Positions 1-8,849 are shown, counted from the stretch's first letter. The stretch: 64,000 nucleotides of DNA from Enterocloster clostridioformis (GCF_020297485.1 NZ_JAIWZC010000001.1:2604001-2668000); one strand, 5' to 3'. The notes: a model not told the origin generated them from the letters alone. Numbers and translations are program-made.

Positions 1-554
1 TTCTGCAGCATGTCCTCCAGATTCACCAGGTCGCAGTTGTGCATGTGCTGAGCAAAATAATCGGAATCATGGAAATGAATAATGCCCTCCCTGTCCGCCT
101 CCACGATATCCTGCGGAAGGAGCATCCTCTTGGTCAGGTCCTTGCTGACCTCGCCGGCCATGTAATCTCTCTGCACACTGTTAACCGTTGGATTCTTGTT
201 GGAATTCTCCTGCTTCACATCCTCGTTATTGCACTCAATCAGGGACAGAATGCGGTTATCCGTTGTATTGGCCTTGCGTATGAGGGAGCGCTGGTAACGA
301 TATCTCACATAATCCTTTGCAAGCTCAAACGCGCCTGTAGACATGATCTGGTTCTCCACCATATCCTGGATCTCCTCAACGGACACGGCCCTGTTAAGTT
401 TTACACACTTGTACTCAACGTAATCCGCAATGTCCTTAATCTGCTCCAGACTCAGCTTGTTTTTTCCGGCAGCCGTATTTGCCTTTGCCACAGCCACCAC
501 GATCTTATTGTTGTCAAAATCCTCTTCCGCGCCATTCCTCTTAATAATCTTCAT
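1..554 (-). CDS. nrdD: Anaerobic ribonucleoside-triphosphate reductase, N-terminal part (runs off the left edge)
   Basis: The first 184 codons are present; the gene continues beyond base 1. The protein opens with MKIIKRNGAEEDFD and an ATP-cone domain (about residues 1-95), the allosteric nucleotide-sensing module of ribonucleotide reductases. The start of the catalytic domain follows, with 'NPTVNSVQRDYMAGEVSKDL' and 'IIHFHDSDYF'. Class III reductases of this family make dNTPs without oxygen using a glycyl radical, which would lie in the missing C-terminus. The start at 554 is supported by an AAAGGAG ribosome binding site about 10 bases upstream. A probable NrdR box lies further upstream. The identity is secure from the N-terminus; activity cannot be judged from a fragment. 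Confidence 0.93.
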   Translation of the reverse strand, partial: MKIIKRNGAEEDFDNNKIVVAVAKANTAAGKNKLSLEQIKDIADYVEYKCVKLNRAVSVEEIQDMVENQIMSTGAFELAKDYVRYRYQRSLIRKANTTDNRILSLIECNNEDVKQENSNKNPTVNSVQRDYMAGEVSKDLTKRMLLPQDIVEADREGIIHFHDSDYFAQHMHNCDLVNLEDMLQ

Positions 555-678
555 CGTCACTACACTCCTTTTATCCAAATGCTCTCCCACGCTGCCTGTA
601 TTCAGGTAAACGGTTTAAAGGCATCTTATCACAGAATACTGAAAAAATCTGTTGCTTGTGCAACAGTATAAGATTTTA

Positions 679-694
679 GCACTAAATGTTGTGT
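679..694 (-). promoter_or_regulatory. Probable NrdR box upstream of nrdD
   Basis: On the minus strand this reads ACACAACATTTAGTGC, a close match to the NrdR consensus ACACWATATATWGTGT. It lies about 125 bases before the nrdD start. NrdR usually binds two such boxes about 31 bases apart; I see only one good match, so this is inference from one site. Confidence 0.5.
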
Positions 695-826
695 TTTTCA
701 AGAGGAAGTATACGATAAGATGTATTTCAGAAAAATAAATCAATTGGCTGAAATCCCGGCCAAACCCGAAAATAAGTCTGACAGCAAAAGGCGTCCTATT
801 TCAGGTAGTCACCTGCCGGGGATGTG

Positions 827-1882
827 TTATATTGTTTCAGTATCCCAATCACCACAGAACCGTCCGGTTCCCGCACAGCTCTCCCTCTCCACCAGGTGGT
901 GGGGAACAATGATTTTCGTAGCCACCAGCTCCGGATTTTCCACATGGCTTATCATCTGGGCGGCTGCCTCGATTCCCAGCTGGCAGGCATTCACATCCAC
1001 GGATGTCAAAGGCGGAAATGTAAGTCTGGAGAGAAGGGAATTATTAAAGGACAGGATGGATACATCTCCCGGAATGGATAGTCCCAGACCAATACAGGTC
1101 TTTTCCAGGGCCACTGCCAGTATGTCATCGCTGACCAGCACGGCCGTGGGTCTGTCCTCTCTTGCGAACAGGGCTTCCAGGGCCTGGTCCTGCTCCTCCG
1201 GCACAGAGGGCACCTCCACGCACAGCTGGCCGTCAAAAGGAATGCCCCTCTCTGCCAGGGCCAGCATATACCCCATTTTCCTGTCATTGTTATACAGCAG
1301 AAAGCGGTCTCCGGACAGGCAGGCAATCCTTACATGGCCCAGATTCAGCAGGTACTCAGCCGCCTCCCTGCCCGCGAGCACATTGTCGTTATCCACATAG
1401 ATGGTCTGGTTCACATTCCTGCATGCCTTTCCTATGAGCACATACAGCAGTCCCTCTTCATAGAGATAATCCAGAACCGGGTCCTGCTCCCTGGAGTAGA
1501 GCACGATAAATCCCTCTGCCAGGCCGGTTCTCGCCATGGTCTTTATGGCCTGCAGAACCTCATCCTCATTCTGTCCCGTGATCACGGTATTGATGTACTG
1601 CTTCTGGTTGCAATACTGGCTGATTCCCCGTATCATCTCCAGATAGAAGGGATTCTGGTAAGCCTCCCACTCCGACGGGGGCAGAATGATTCCCACGGTG
1701 CGGGAATTCTGGGTGGCCAGGCTGCTGGCTTGAAAATTCGGTTCATAGCCCAGCTTCGCCATGGCCTGCCGGACCTTTTCCTTGGTCTGGCGGCTGATAG
1801 AGGGATGATCCCTGCATGTCCGGCTTACGGTTGACGGCGACACCCCCGCAAGGGCAGCCACGTCTTTGATTGTAACAGGCAT
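827..1882 (-). CDS. LacI-family transcriptional regulator, probable maltose operon repressor
   Basis: A 351-residue protein starting MPVTIKDVAALAGVSPSTVSR, the classic LacI helix-turn-helix plus hinge (residues 1-60), followed by a periplasmic-binding-protein-like effector domain. The start at 1882 is chosen because it gives the canonical N-terminus and has AAGGAGG 9 bases upstream; the frame is open 25 codons further but that extension has no ribosome binding site. It is divergent from the PTS fragment, phosphatase and malQ genes, whose promoter carries TTGCG/TGCAA dyads. This suggests it represses that operon and is induced by maltose or a derivative (inference). The family is certain, the effector is not. 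Confidence 0.85.
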   Translation of the reverse strand: MPVTIKDVAALAGVSPSTVSRTCRDHPSISRQTKEKVRQAMAKLGYEPNFQASSLATQNSRTVGIILPPSEWEAYQNPFYLEMIRGISQYCNQKQYINTVITGQNEDEVLQAIKTMARTGLAEGFIVLYSREQDPVLDYLYEEGLLYVLIGKACRNVNQTIYVDNDNVLAGREAAEYLLNLGHVRIACLSGDRFLLYNNDRKMGYMLALAERGIPFDGQLCVEVPSVPEEQDQALEALFAREDRPTAVLVSDDILAVALEKTCIGLGLSIPGDVSILSFNNSLLSRLTFPPLTSVDVNACQLGIEAAAQMISHVENPELVATKIIVPHHLVERESCAGTGRFCGDWDTETI

Positions 1883-2136
1883 AAACAGCCTCCTTAATAT
1901 ACGTTTCATTTTCATCGTCACGGGGATGTATATATACATGTTGACCGAATCCATCACCGCAATCCATATACATCCTTCCTATATTGTAAAGTTTAATGCA
2001 ATTTTTGTCAACTCGTTTGCGCTCTTTTTGCGTAATCTTCTCCCGTTCGTTTGCATTCCCCTTTAAGAAAACTGCACAAATACCTGGCGCTGTTTTTGTT
2101 CAAAACGTAGAAAACAAAGGATTCTCAAAATATCTA

Positions 2137-2165
2137 TTGCATTCTTCAGACAGCCGGACTATATT
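2137..2165 (+). promoter_or_regulatory. Promoter of the maltose operon
   Basis: A sigma-A type promoter with -35 TTGCAT (2137-2142), a 17-base spacer and -10 TATATT (2160-2165). It lies about 50 bases before the PTS gene start and immediately upstream of the LacI-like dyads. Confidence 0.55.
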
Positions 2166-2168
2166 TAA

Positions 2169-2194
2169 TGCAATCGGTTGCGTAAATAATGCAA
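2169..2194 (+). promoter_or_regulatory. Putative LacI-family operators
   Basis: Two overlapping dyads share the half-site TTGCG/CGCAA or TTGCA/TGCAA: TGCAATCGGTTGCG (2169-2182) and TTGCGTAAATAATGCAA (2178-2194). They start a few bases after the -10 box, a position that would block transcription. Similar TTTGCG half-sites recur at about 2015-2060. Assignment to the divergent LacI gene is inferred from position. Confidence 0.45.
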
Positions 2195-2217
2195 CAATCA
2201 AACTCAGGAGGTTACAT

Positions 2218-3000
2218 ATGAACAAGAACACTGACGGCTGTATTGGAATCAGGATTCTCTCCCCTTTAACCGGAACAGCGGTTCCATTGGAGGAAGTGCC
2301 GGACCCTGTATTTTCACAAAAAATCATAGGAGACGGCGTTGCCATCCTGCCTCAGGACGGCAATCTGGTCAGTCCCATTGACGCAGAGGTGGTTTCCATT
2401 GCAGAGACCCTCCACGCCTATGGCCTGCGTTCAGAGAACGGCATAGAGGTCATGATCCACTTCGGCCTGGAGACCGTGGCCTTAAAGGGAGAATGCTTCC
2501 AGTGCTGTGTAAAGGTTGGAGATAAGGTAAAGGCCGGCGAACTGTTGGCAAAAGCCGATTTAAAGGCCCTTGAGGAAAAACAGGTCAATACCATCACGCC
2601 TGTCCTCATCTGCGGCGGAATGGAAGGCCGCTCCATGAATGCCTTCACAGGTCCTGTAAAGGCGGGAACAGATGCCGTGATAACGGTTTTAGACCATTGT
2701 CCGCCGGACGGGACCGCAGAAGCTGAGACAGCCGCCCTCCAAAATCCAGACGGCGCCCCGGCGGCAAATGCGTCTTCCCTCACAGACACCGCGGACAGGA
2801 AAACAGGAAAGACCCGAAAATCCCTGATAAATTTTGACTTTCTCCAAAAGCTGGGCAAGGTTCTGATGACAGTCATTGCCGTCATGCCCGCGGCCGGACT
2901 GATGATCAGCGTAGGAAAGCTGATACAGATGGCAGGCATCCAGGCCATCTACGGACCAAAAGCAGATGTGCTCAAATCCGATATCAATGATATACTGTAA
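2218..3000 (+). pseudogene. Truncated PTS glucose/maltose-family permease (EIIA domain plus start of EIIC)
   Basis: The 260-residue product begins with a full EIIA(Glc)-type domain (about residues 10-155), including the 'IMIHFGLETVALKGECF' region with the phosphorylatable His. A linker follows, and then the first part of an EIIC membrane domain ('VIAVMPAAGLMISVGKLIQM'). The reading frame stops about 20 residues later. A working EIIC needs several hundred residues and an EIIB domain, neither of which follows; the next gene starts 66 bases on. The tail 'AIYGPKADVLKSD' resembles sequence that normally lies deeper in EIIC, which suggests an internal deletion (inference). The EIIA part could still be made as a soluble donor. 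Start at 2218 has CAGGAGG 6 bases upstream. Confidence 0.75.
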
Positions 3001-3066
3001 ACAGGCCGCTGCCACTTACGCACCGCAGCTGCCCTCTGTAACTGAAAACCACCGGAGGCAGGTAAT

Positions 3067-3939
3067 ATGAAAATAATGACGCTTAACACACACAGTCTGG
3101 CGGAACCGGAATATGAATCCAAGCTCGCTGCCTTTGCCGGCTCCCTTGTCCAAATCAAACCGGATATCATCGCCCTCCAGGAGGTCAACCAGTCCAGGGA
3201 CGCTCTCCCCGCAGCCCCCGGCCGGCTGCGGGAATCCTGCTACGTCCCCTGCCGCGCCATAGGCTTAAGTACGGACTCCCCCTGCGCGCCACGCGCAGTT
3301 ATCCGCGCAGACAACCACGCCTTTAACCTGGCGCTGCTCCTGGCCCGGGCCGGTGTTTCCTATCAATGGACCTGGACTCCGGCCAAGGCAGGATACGGAA
3401 TATACGACGAGGGCCTGGCCGTCCTCAGCCGTTCTCCCATACTGGGGACCAGCCAGTTTTACATCACCGGCATCCGGGATTATGAAAACTGGAAGACCCG
3501 TAAAATACTCGGAATCAACACCCGGACAGAATACGGAGATGAATCCTTTTACAGTGTCCACATGGGTTGGTGGAATGACAGCGAAGAACCCTTTGAGGGA
3601 CAATGGAAACGCATATGCAGGGGCCTGGCCCCCTTATCCGGAAAACAGCTGTGGCTCATGGGGGATTTCAACTCCCCGGCACATGTAACCGGCCAGGGAC
3701 GGGACCTGATACTGGCCTCAGGCTGGTTTGACGCCTACGACCTGGCTGTCTCCAGGGATTCAGGCGTCACGGTGGCAAATGCCATTGACGGATGGAGGGA
3801 ACAGGGAGAGATATCGGGAATGCGCATTGATTACATCTGGACCAGCCGCAGGGTGCCGGTTATTTCCACCAAAACCATATACGACGGCATATCCGGCCCC
3901 CTTGTATCAGACCACTTTGGAATCATCACAGAATATTAA
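3067..3939 (+). CDS. mapP: Endonuclease/exonuclease/phosphatase-fold enzyme, probable maltose-6'-phosphate phosphatase
   Basis: A 290-residue cytoplasmic protein of the EEP superfamily. Visible metal and catalytic motifs are ALQEV (Glu39), GDFNSP (about 200), and SDHFGI near the C-terminus (His283). The family includes DNases, phosphodiesterases and sugar phosphatases. In Enterococcus and Lactobacillus, MapP of this fold dephosphorylates maltose 6'-phosphate made by a maltose PTS so that maltose can enter normal glucan metabolism. Placement between a PTS permease fragment of that type and malQ, under a LacI regulator, makes MapP the best call; sequence motifs alone only give the superfamily. 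GGAGG lies upstream of the start. Confidence 0.68.
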   Translation: MKIMTLNTHSLAEPEYESKLAAFAGSLVQIKPDIIALQEVNQSRDALPAAPGRLRESCYVPCRAIGLSTDSPCAPRAVIRADNHAFNLALLLARAGVSYQWTWTPAKAGYGIYDEGLAVLSRSPILGTSQFYITGIRDYENWKTRKILGINTRTEYGDESFYSVHMGWWNDSEEPFEGQWKRICRGLAPLSGKQLWLMGDFNSPAHVTGQGRDLILASGWFDAYDLAVSRDSGVTVANAIDGWREQGEISGMRIDYIWTSRRVPVISTKTIYDGISGPLVSDHFGIITEY

Positions 3940-3977
3940 ACAGGGCAATGCCTGCAAAAAACGAGGAGCATATAGAA

Positions 3978-5477
3978 ATGAAACGAGAAAGCGGAATCTT
4001 ACTATCCATCGCCAGCCTTCCCTCCAGATATGGAATCGGCTGCTTTTCAAAGGAGGCCTACGAATTCGTGGACCGTTTAAAGGAGGCCGGCCAGTCCTAC
4101 TGGCAGATTCTCCCCCTGGGCCCCACCAGCTACGGTGATTCCCCCTACCAGTCCTTTTCCACCTTTGCAGGCAATCCCTATTTCATAAGCCTGGAGGACC
4201 TTATCCGGGAGGGTGTTCTTACAGAGGAGGAATGCAGCCGGGCCGACTTCGGCAGCCGGCCGGATTCCGTGGACTACGCAAAGGTTTACGAAGAACGGTT
4301 TCCCCTGCTCAGAAAAGCCTATGAGAGGAGCAGCATAAGCCTTGACCCGGAGTTCAGGAAATTTATGGAGGAAAACAGATGGTGGCTGGAGGATTACTCC
4401 CTCTTCATGGCAGTAAAGGCCCGGTTCGGCCAAACTGCCTGGACCCAGTGGGCGCAGGACATCCGCCTGCGCTGGAAGAACGCCCTGGATTACTACCGCA
4501 GGGAGCTGTATTACGACATAGAATTCCACCAATACCTTCAGTTTAAATTCAGCCAGCAGTGGAAAAAACTGAAAGCCTATGCCAATGCCAACGGAATCCG
4601 CATCATAGGGGACATTCCCATCTATGTTGCCATGGACAGCGCCGACACATGGGCCCATCCCGAACTCTTTGAGCTGGACAGGGACAATCTGCCCACCGCA
4701 GTTGCAGGCTGCCCTCCTGACGGCTTTTCCGCCACAGGACAGCTCTGGGGAAATCCCCTGTACCGCTGGGAATACCACCGCAGCACAGGCTATGAATGGT
4801 GGCTGTCCCGGCTGGCCTACTGTTATAAACTGTATGATGTGGTGAGGATTGACCATTTCCGGGGATTTGACCAGTACTATTCCATTCCGGCCGGTTCCGC
4901 CACTGCCATTGGAGGCCATTGGGAGCAGGGACCGGGAATCGGCTTCTTCCACATGGTAAAAAACAGGCTGGGAGAAAAGGAAATCATTGCCGAGGATCTG
5001 GGATATGTGACAGACTCTGTCAGACAGCTTGTAAGAGAAAGCGGATTTCCGGGCATGAAGGTGCTGGAATTTGCATTTGATTCCAGGGATTCCGGCTGTG
5101 CCAGCGATTATCTTCCCCACAATTACCCTGAAAACTGCGTGGCCTACACCGGCACCCATGACAATGAAACCATCAAAGGATGGTATGCCTCCATCACGGC
5201 CCAGGAGCGCAATCTGGCCAGAGATTATCTCTGTGACAGCTGCACCCCCGCAAACCGCCTGCACATGTCCTTCATCAGCCTGATTATGCGCAGCCAGGCC
5301 AGAATGTGCATCATCCCCCTCCAGGATTACATGGGTCTGGACAATGACTGCCGCATCAACACTCCCTCCACCATTGGCACCAACTGGAAATGGCGCCTTC
5401 TTCCCGGCCAGATATCGGACCAGTTAGTAAAAACCATTGCCTCCGTCACACTGCGCTACGGGCGCTGGAACTGGTGA
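3978..5477 (+). CDS. malQ: 4-alpha-glucanotransferase (amylomaltase)
   Basis: A 499-residue GH77 enzyme that disproportionates maltose and maltodextrins, transferring glucan chains and releasing glucose. Family motifs are visible: LPSRYGIG near the N-terminus, WQILPLGPTSYGDSPYQ, VRIDHFRGF (nucleophile Asp, about residue 291), IIAEDLG (acid/base Glu, about 337) and GTHDNET (about 392). Length is normal for the family. The start at 3978 has GAGGAG upstream; an in-frame ATG at 3948 has no comparable site. It is the last gene of the maltose operon, 38 bases after mapP, and is followed by a strong terminator. Confidence 0.95.
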   Translation: MKRESGILLSIASLPSRYGIGCFSKEAYEFVDRLKEAGQSYWQILPLGPTSYGDSPYQSFSTFAGNPYFISLEDLIREGVLTEEECSRADFGSRPDSVDYAKVYEERFPLLRKAYERSSISLDPEFRKFMEENRWWLEDYSLFMAVKARFGQTAWTQWAQDIRLRWKNALDYYRRELYYDIEFHQYLQFKFSQQWKKLKAYANANGIRIIGDIPIYVAMDSADTWAHPELFELDRDNLPTAVAGCPPDGFSATGQLWGNPLYRWEYHRSTGYEWWLSRLAYCYKLYDVVRIDHFRGFDQYYSIPAGSATAIGGHWEQGPGIGFFHMVKNRLGEKEIIAEDLGYVTDSVRQLVRESGFPGMKVLEFAFDSRDSGCASDYLPHNYPENCVAYTGTHDNETIKGWYASITAQERNLARDYLCDSCTPANRLHMSFISLIMRSQARMCIIPLQDYMGLDNDCRINTPSTIGTNWKWRLLPGQISDQLVKTIASVTLRYGRWNW

Positions 5478-5500
5478 CAGGGCATGGGATAGACGAAACG

Positions 5501-5540
5501 GCCGCAGGCCAAATCCAAGAGAATTTGGCCTGCGGCATTT
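5501..5540 (+). terminator. Rho-independent terminator after malQ
   Basis: Near-perfect hairpin: GCCGCAGGCCAAAT pairs with ATTTGGCCTGCGGC around an 8-base loop, followed by ATTTACT. It also faces the 3' end of the convergent amidase gene, so it may serve both. Confidence 0.75.
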
Positions 5541-5579
5541 ACTCCGTATATGTTTACTGATTTCTTATAATTACACCTG

Positions 5580-6362
5580 TCAGTATATGGCCCGTTCCCT
5601 CACCAGCACAGTGGGGTACCCCATGTTTCTCAGGTTCCTCTCCATCTGCACCGCATAGTCCATATTGAGGAAAGCACCGACCCTCACCTTGTACAGCCCG
5701 TCGTCGTAAACCAGGAAGGCCGGGAGGCCGCTTGCCTGGAGCTCATTCACCAGCCTGTCTGCGGGCATCCTGGTGCGGAAGGCTCCCACCTGGACCTGAT
5801 AATATTCAGGCCGTTTTGCCTCCTGCTGCCGGATAGTTTCCAGCACACCGTCTGCTATGGCCTGGGCAATGGCGTCGAAATTCTCATCAAAAAACCGGTT
5901 GTCTTCCGGATTATCAATAAATCCCACTTCTACCAGTACAGCAGGCATCTGTGTCTTTCGCAGCACGATAAGTCCAGGGCGCTCCTGTACTCCCAGGTCC
6001 CTGAACCCTGTTTCCACCAGATTGCGCTGGATATTATCCGCCAGCATGGCAGGCACGCCTGCATCCTGATACACCAGCGTCATGGCACCGCTTGCCCCTC
6101 CCGGCACAGGGAAGGCATTCCGGTGAATGGACACAAAATAATCAGCCCCGGACTGGTTTGCTATCTGGGCCTTCTCCAGAGGTGTGTCGTATATATCCGT
6201 AGTCCTGGTGTATACCACATCTACCCCATTATTTTCCAATATCTGTCCTATGGCAAGAGCCAGCCGCAGGGTATCATCTTTTTCCCGGCGCCCGTCGTAC
6301 ATAGCGCCCGGCTCTTCGCCGCCGTGGCCGGCATCAATTATGACTCTCTTAACATCTGTCAT
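5580..6362 (-). CDS. N-acetylmuramoyl-L-alanine amidase with C-terminal SPOR domain
   Basis: A 260-residue protein. Residues 5-185 form an Amidase_3 zinc hydrolase: IIDAGHGGEEPGA (zinc His13), the downstream REKD glutamate, FVSIHRNAF (zinc His) and LVEVGFIDNPED (catalytic Glu). Residues 190-260 are a SPOR domain (YYQVQVGAF...YKVRVGAF), which binds denuded septal peptidoglycan. The enzyme cleaves the amide between muramic acid and the stem peptide. No signal peptide is seen at this start, and no better upstream start was found, so how it reaches the wall is unclear. It could act in spore or mother-cell wall remodelling like CwlD/CwlC (inference). Confidence 0.88.
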   Translation of the reverse strand: MTDVKRVIIDAGHGGEEPGAMYDGRREKDDTLRLALAIGQILENNGVDVVYTRTTDIYDTPLEKAQIANQSGADYFVSIHRNAFPVPGGASGAMTLVYQDAGVPAMLADNIQRNLVETGFRDLGVQERPGLIVLRKTQMPAVLVEVGFIDNPEDNRFFDENFDAIAQAIADGVLETIRQQEAKRPEYYQVQVGAFRTRMPADRLVNELQASGLPAFLVYDDGLYKVRVGAFLNMDYAVQMERNLRNMGYPTVLVRERAIY

Positions 6363-6437
6363 ACCAGATTCTCCTTCATATATGACTCTACATTATACCA
6401 TATGTGAAAGTAAGACAAATGTTGACTGAACCTGGAA

Positions 6438-6578
6438 CTAAATTTCGTCCACATCCACCCCTCTGGGGCCCACATGGGTGGAAAATACGATTTGTGTGCT
6501 TGTCCTGCCGAATTTCTGCAGCTGCCCTATGAACATATACCCCAGCTTCACCGGGTCCACCGCGGCATCACGCCCTGC
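6438..6578 (-). pseudogene. Orphan C-terminal fragment resembling the tail of an Lrp/AsnC regulator
   Basis: Directly downstream of dapL a short open stretch reads '...GQLQKFGRTSTQIVFSTHVG PRGVDVDEI' before a stop. The pattern (helix, FGRTST, then a beta strand) is like the end of Lrp/AsnC effector-binding domains. It has no start codon or ribosome binding site, and its frame runs into the dapL coding region, so it could only be a remnant. Assignment is by eye and weak. Confidence 0.25.
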
Positions 6579-6583
6579 CGCCG

Positions 6584-7804
6584 TTACTGCCTGAGGGCCT
6601 TTATCCGTTTTACAGCCTCCACCGTATTCTCATAGGTGCCAAAGGCCGTCAGGCGGAAATACCCCTGGCCGCTGGGCCCGAAGCCGCTTCCCGGTGTACC
6701 CACCACATTGGCCTGTTCCAGAAGATAATCAAAAAACTCCCAGCTGTCCATCCCGTCCTCCACCTTAAGCCAGATGTAAGGGGAATTGATTCCGCCAAAC
6801 ACGGTGTAGCCCGCTTCCTTCAGCCCGTCATAGATAACCCTGGCATTCCTCTTATAATACGCCACCTGCTCCATGACCTGCCGGCTGCCTTCTTCGGAAT
6901 ATACGGCTTCCCCGGCTCTCTGCTCAATATAGGGGGCCCCGTTGAACTTGGTGCCGTGGCGTCTGGCCCACAGCGAATGGAGCGTCACATCCCCGCATTT
7001 CAAATCCTTTGGAACCACGGTAAATCCCAGACGCACGCCTGTGAATCCGGCTTTTTTTGAGAAGGAACGGAACTCAATGGCACAGGTCCTGGCTCCCTGA
7101 ATCTCAAATATACTGTGAGGCACATCCTCCTCGGATATATATGCCTCGTAAGCAGCATCATAGAGAATTACAGCCCCTATCCTGTTTGCGTAGTCCACCC
7201 ACACCTTTAGCTGGCCCCTGGTCAGCGTGGTTCCTGTAGGGTTATTGGGCACACACAGGTAAATAAGGTCCGGTGTTTCCTCCGGAAGCGCCGGTACAAA
7301 ATGATTCCGCGCCGTACAGGGCATGTAAATCACATTGCTCCACACGCCCGTGGCAGGGTCATAACTGCCTGTGCGGCCTGCCATAACATTGGAATCCACA
7401 TACACGGGATATACGGGGTCACACACCGCAATGCGGCTGTCCTCGCTGAATATCTCCTGGATATTGCCGCAGTCGCTTTTGGCTCCGTCCGATACGAATA
7501 TCTCGTCTGCCTCCACATGGCACCCCCATGACTTGTAGTCCTTTTCCACAATCGTCTCACGCAGGAAGGCATAGCCCAAATCCGGCGCATAGCCGTGAAA
7601 TGTCTCTGCATGTCCCATTTCGTCCGCCGCCTTGTGAATGGCCTCCACAATGGCCGGGGCAATGGGAAGTGTCACATCCCCGATTCCCAGCCGTATGACC
7701 TGCCTGTCCGGGTTGGCCTTTTCATATGCAGCCACTTTTTTTGCAATGGCGGAAAAGAGATAGCTGCCCGGCAGCTTCAAATAATTTTCATTGATTTTAA
7801 ACAT
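6584..7804 (-). CDS. dapL: LL-diaminopimelate aminotransferase
   Basis: A 406-residue fold-type I PLP aminotransferase starting MFKINENYLKLPGSYLF, the DapL signature N-terminus. It converts tetrahydrodipicolinate directly to LL-diaminopimelate using glutamate, bypassing the succinyl/acetyl branches. Motifs seen: IRLGIGDVTLP, FVSDGAKSD, VPNNPTGT, and FRSFSKKAGFTGVR with the PLP-binding lysine at about 250. The start at 7804 has GGAGG about 8 bases upstream; the longer open frame has no such site. It follows dapF in the same direction, so the two make meso-diaminopimelate for lysine and peptidoglycan. Confidence 0.95.
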   Translation of the reverse strand: MFKINENYLKLPGSYLFSAIAKKVAAYEKANPDRQVIRLGIGDVTLPIAPAIVEAIHKAADEMGHAETFHGYAPDLGYAFLRETIVEKDYKSWGCHVEADEIFVSDGAKSDCGNIQEIFSEDSRIAVCDPVYPVYVDSNVMAGRTGSYDPATGVWSNVIYMPCTARNHFVPALPEETPDLIYLCVPNNPTGTTLTRGQLKVWVDYANRIGAVILYDAAYEAYISEEDVPHSIFEIQGARTCAIEFRSFSKKAGFTGVRLGFTVVPKDLKCGDVTLHSLWARRHGTKFNGAPYIEQRAGEAVYSEEGSRQVMEQVAYYKRNARVIYDGLKEAGYTVFGGINSPYIWLKVEDGMDSWEFFDYLLEQANVVGTPGSGFGPSGQGYFRLTAFGTYENTVEAVKRIKALRQ

Positions 7805-7929
7805 GTCCGTTTCCTCCTGTCCTCTGTCTCTGATAAATAGGAAAACACTCCCAAAAACCGGATACACCTTTCGCCGCGGGACACATTGCCATGTCTTTCC
7901 CATGACCGCCTGTGTGCCGCAAAAGATGT

Positions 7930-7958
7930 ACCAGGACGCACGCCATCGTGCGTCTGGT
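7930..7958 (-). other. Stem-loop between dapF and dapL
   Basis: ACCAGGACGCACG pairs with CGTGCGTCTGGT around a short loop with one bulge. On the minus strand it is followed by ACATCTTTTGC, so it is a poor terminator and may be an attenuator or processing site ahead of dapL. The 214-base dapF-dapL gap is otherwise without a recognisable riboswitch. Confidence 0.45.
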
Positions 7959-8018
7959 TCCTGAGAGTGTATAGTAAACATTTTCGCTTTAAAGTATTAA
8001 TTGATGAAATTCGCCTCA

Positions 8019-8849
8019 TCAATCATAATATATTTCTTCCGGTATGTCAATAGAGCCCCGGAACACCTCCACGGCCGGCCCTGTCATAAACAGATGGCCG
8101 GACTCCCTGTCATACCGTATTACCAGCTTTCCACCGCGCAGAGCCACCTCCGCCTCATCCTCCGTATATCCCATGAGGATGGAAGCCATGACGCTGGCCG
8201 CGGCCCCTGTACCGCATGCCCAGGTTTCACCGCTTCCCCGCTCCCACACCCGCATATCAAGGTGTTTCCGGTCCACCACATGAATGAACTCCGTATTCAC
8301 ACGGTCAGGCGCAAACCGAGCATGATTCTCAAAGGCCGGCCCAATCCGCTCCAAATCCAGACTGTCCACCTGGTCCACATAGTAGATTGCATGGGGATTT
8401 CCCACATTGATTCCCACAAACCTGTATTGCTCCCCGTCCACCGTAATATCCTCCGGCAGCCGGGATGTGAGGGCTGCCTCCCCCATATCCACGGTAACAG
8501 ACACCGCCCTGCCATCCTCAGTCTCCAACTCCAGCGTCTTGATTCCCGCCAGTGTCTCCACTGTGATGGTCCTTTTATCCTTATCCACCAGACCGTGGTC
8601 GTAAACGTATTTTCCCACGCAGCGCACACCGTTGCCGCACATGATTCCCTGGGAACCGTCCGCGTTGTACATCTCCATTCTGCAGTCCGCTGTCCGGGAG
8701 GGGTATATGAGAATCAGTCCGTCCGATCCGACGCCAAAATGGCGGTCGCTCACATAGACCGCTGTCTTTGCCGGATCCCTCACCGTCTCCTTAAAACAGT
8801 CCACATACACATAATCATTGCCGGTTCCCTGCATTTTTGTAAATTCCAT
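8019..8849 (-). CDS. dapF: Diaminopimelate epimerase
   Basis: A 276-residue enzyme that interconverts LL- and meso-diaminopimelate through a two-cysteine acid/base mechanism. Both catalytic motifs are intact: MCGNGVRC with Cys71 and WACGTGAAAS with Cys212. The N-terminus MEFTKMQGTGNDYVYVD is canonical. I chose the ATG at 8849, which has GGAG 6 bases upstream, over the ATG four codons earlier. It lies between the ANTAR regulator gene and dapL and is probably co-transcribed with glnA. A second DapF-like gene 2.2 kb upstream lacks the cysteines, so this is the functional copy. Confidence 0.95.
   Translation of the reverse strand: MEFTKMQGTGNDYVYVDCFKETVRDPAKTAVYVSDRHFGVGSDGLILIYPSRTADCRMEMYNADGSQGIMCGNGVRCVGKYVYDHGLVDKDKRTITVETLAGIKTLELETEDGRAVSVTVDMGEAALTSRLPEDITVDGEQYRFVGINVGNPHAIYYVDQVDSLDLERIGPAFENHARFAPDRVNTEFIHVVDRKHLDMRVWERGSGETWACGTGAAASVMASILMGYTEDEAEVALRGGKLVIRYDRESGHLFMTGPAVEVFRGSIDIPEEIYYD

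Noticed and set aside
4077..5264. A 395-codon open frame on the minus strand opposite malQ
   Set aside because: It is fully antisense to a clear GH77 gene, has no ribosome binding site and its translation lacks any domain pattern; it is a consequence of GC-rich codon bias.
7930..8018. Possible glycine or lysine riboswitch upstream of dapL
   Set aside because: A short CTCTCAGG motif recalls the glycine aptamer, but the paired GGAGAG segment and the rest of the core are missing, and no lysine-riboswitch core is seen. Only a hairpin remains.
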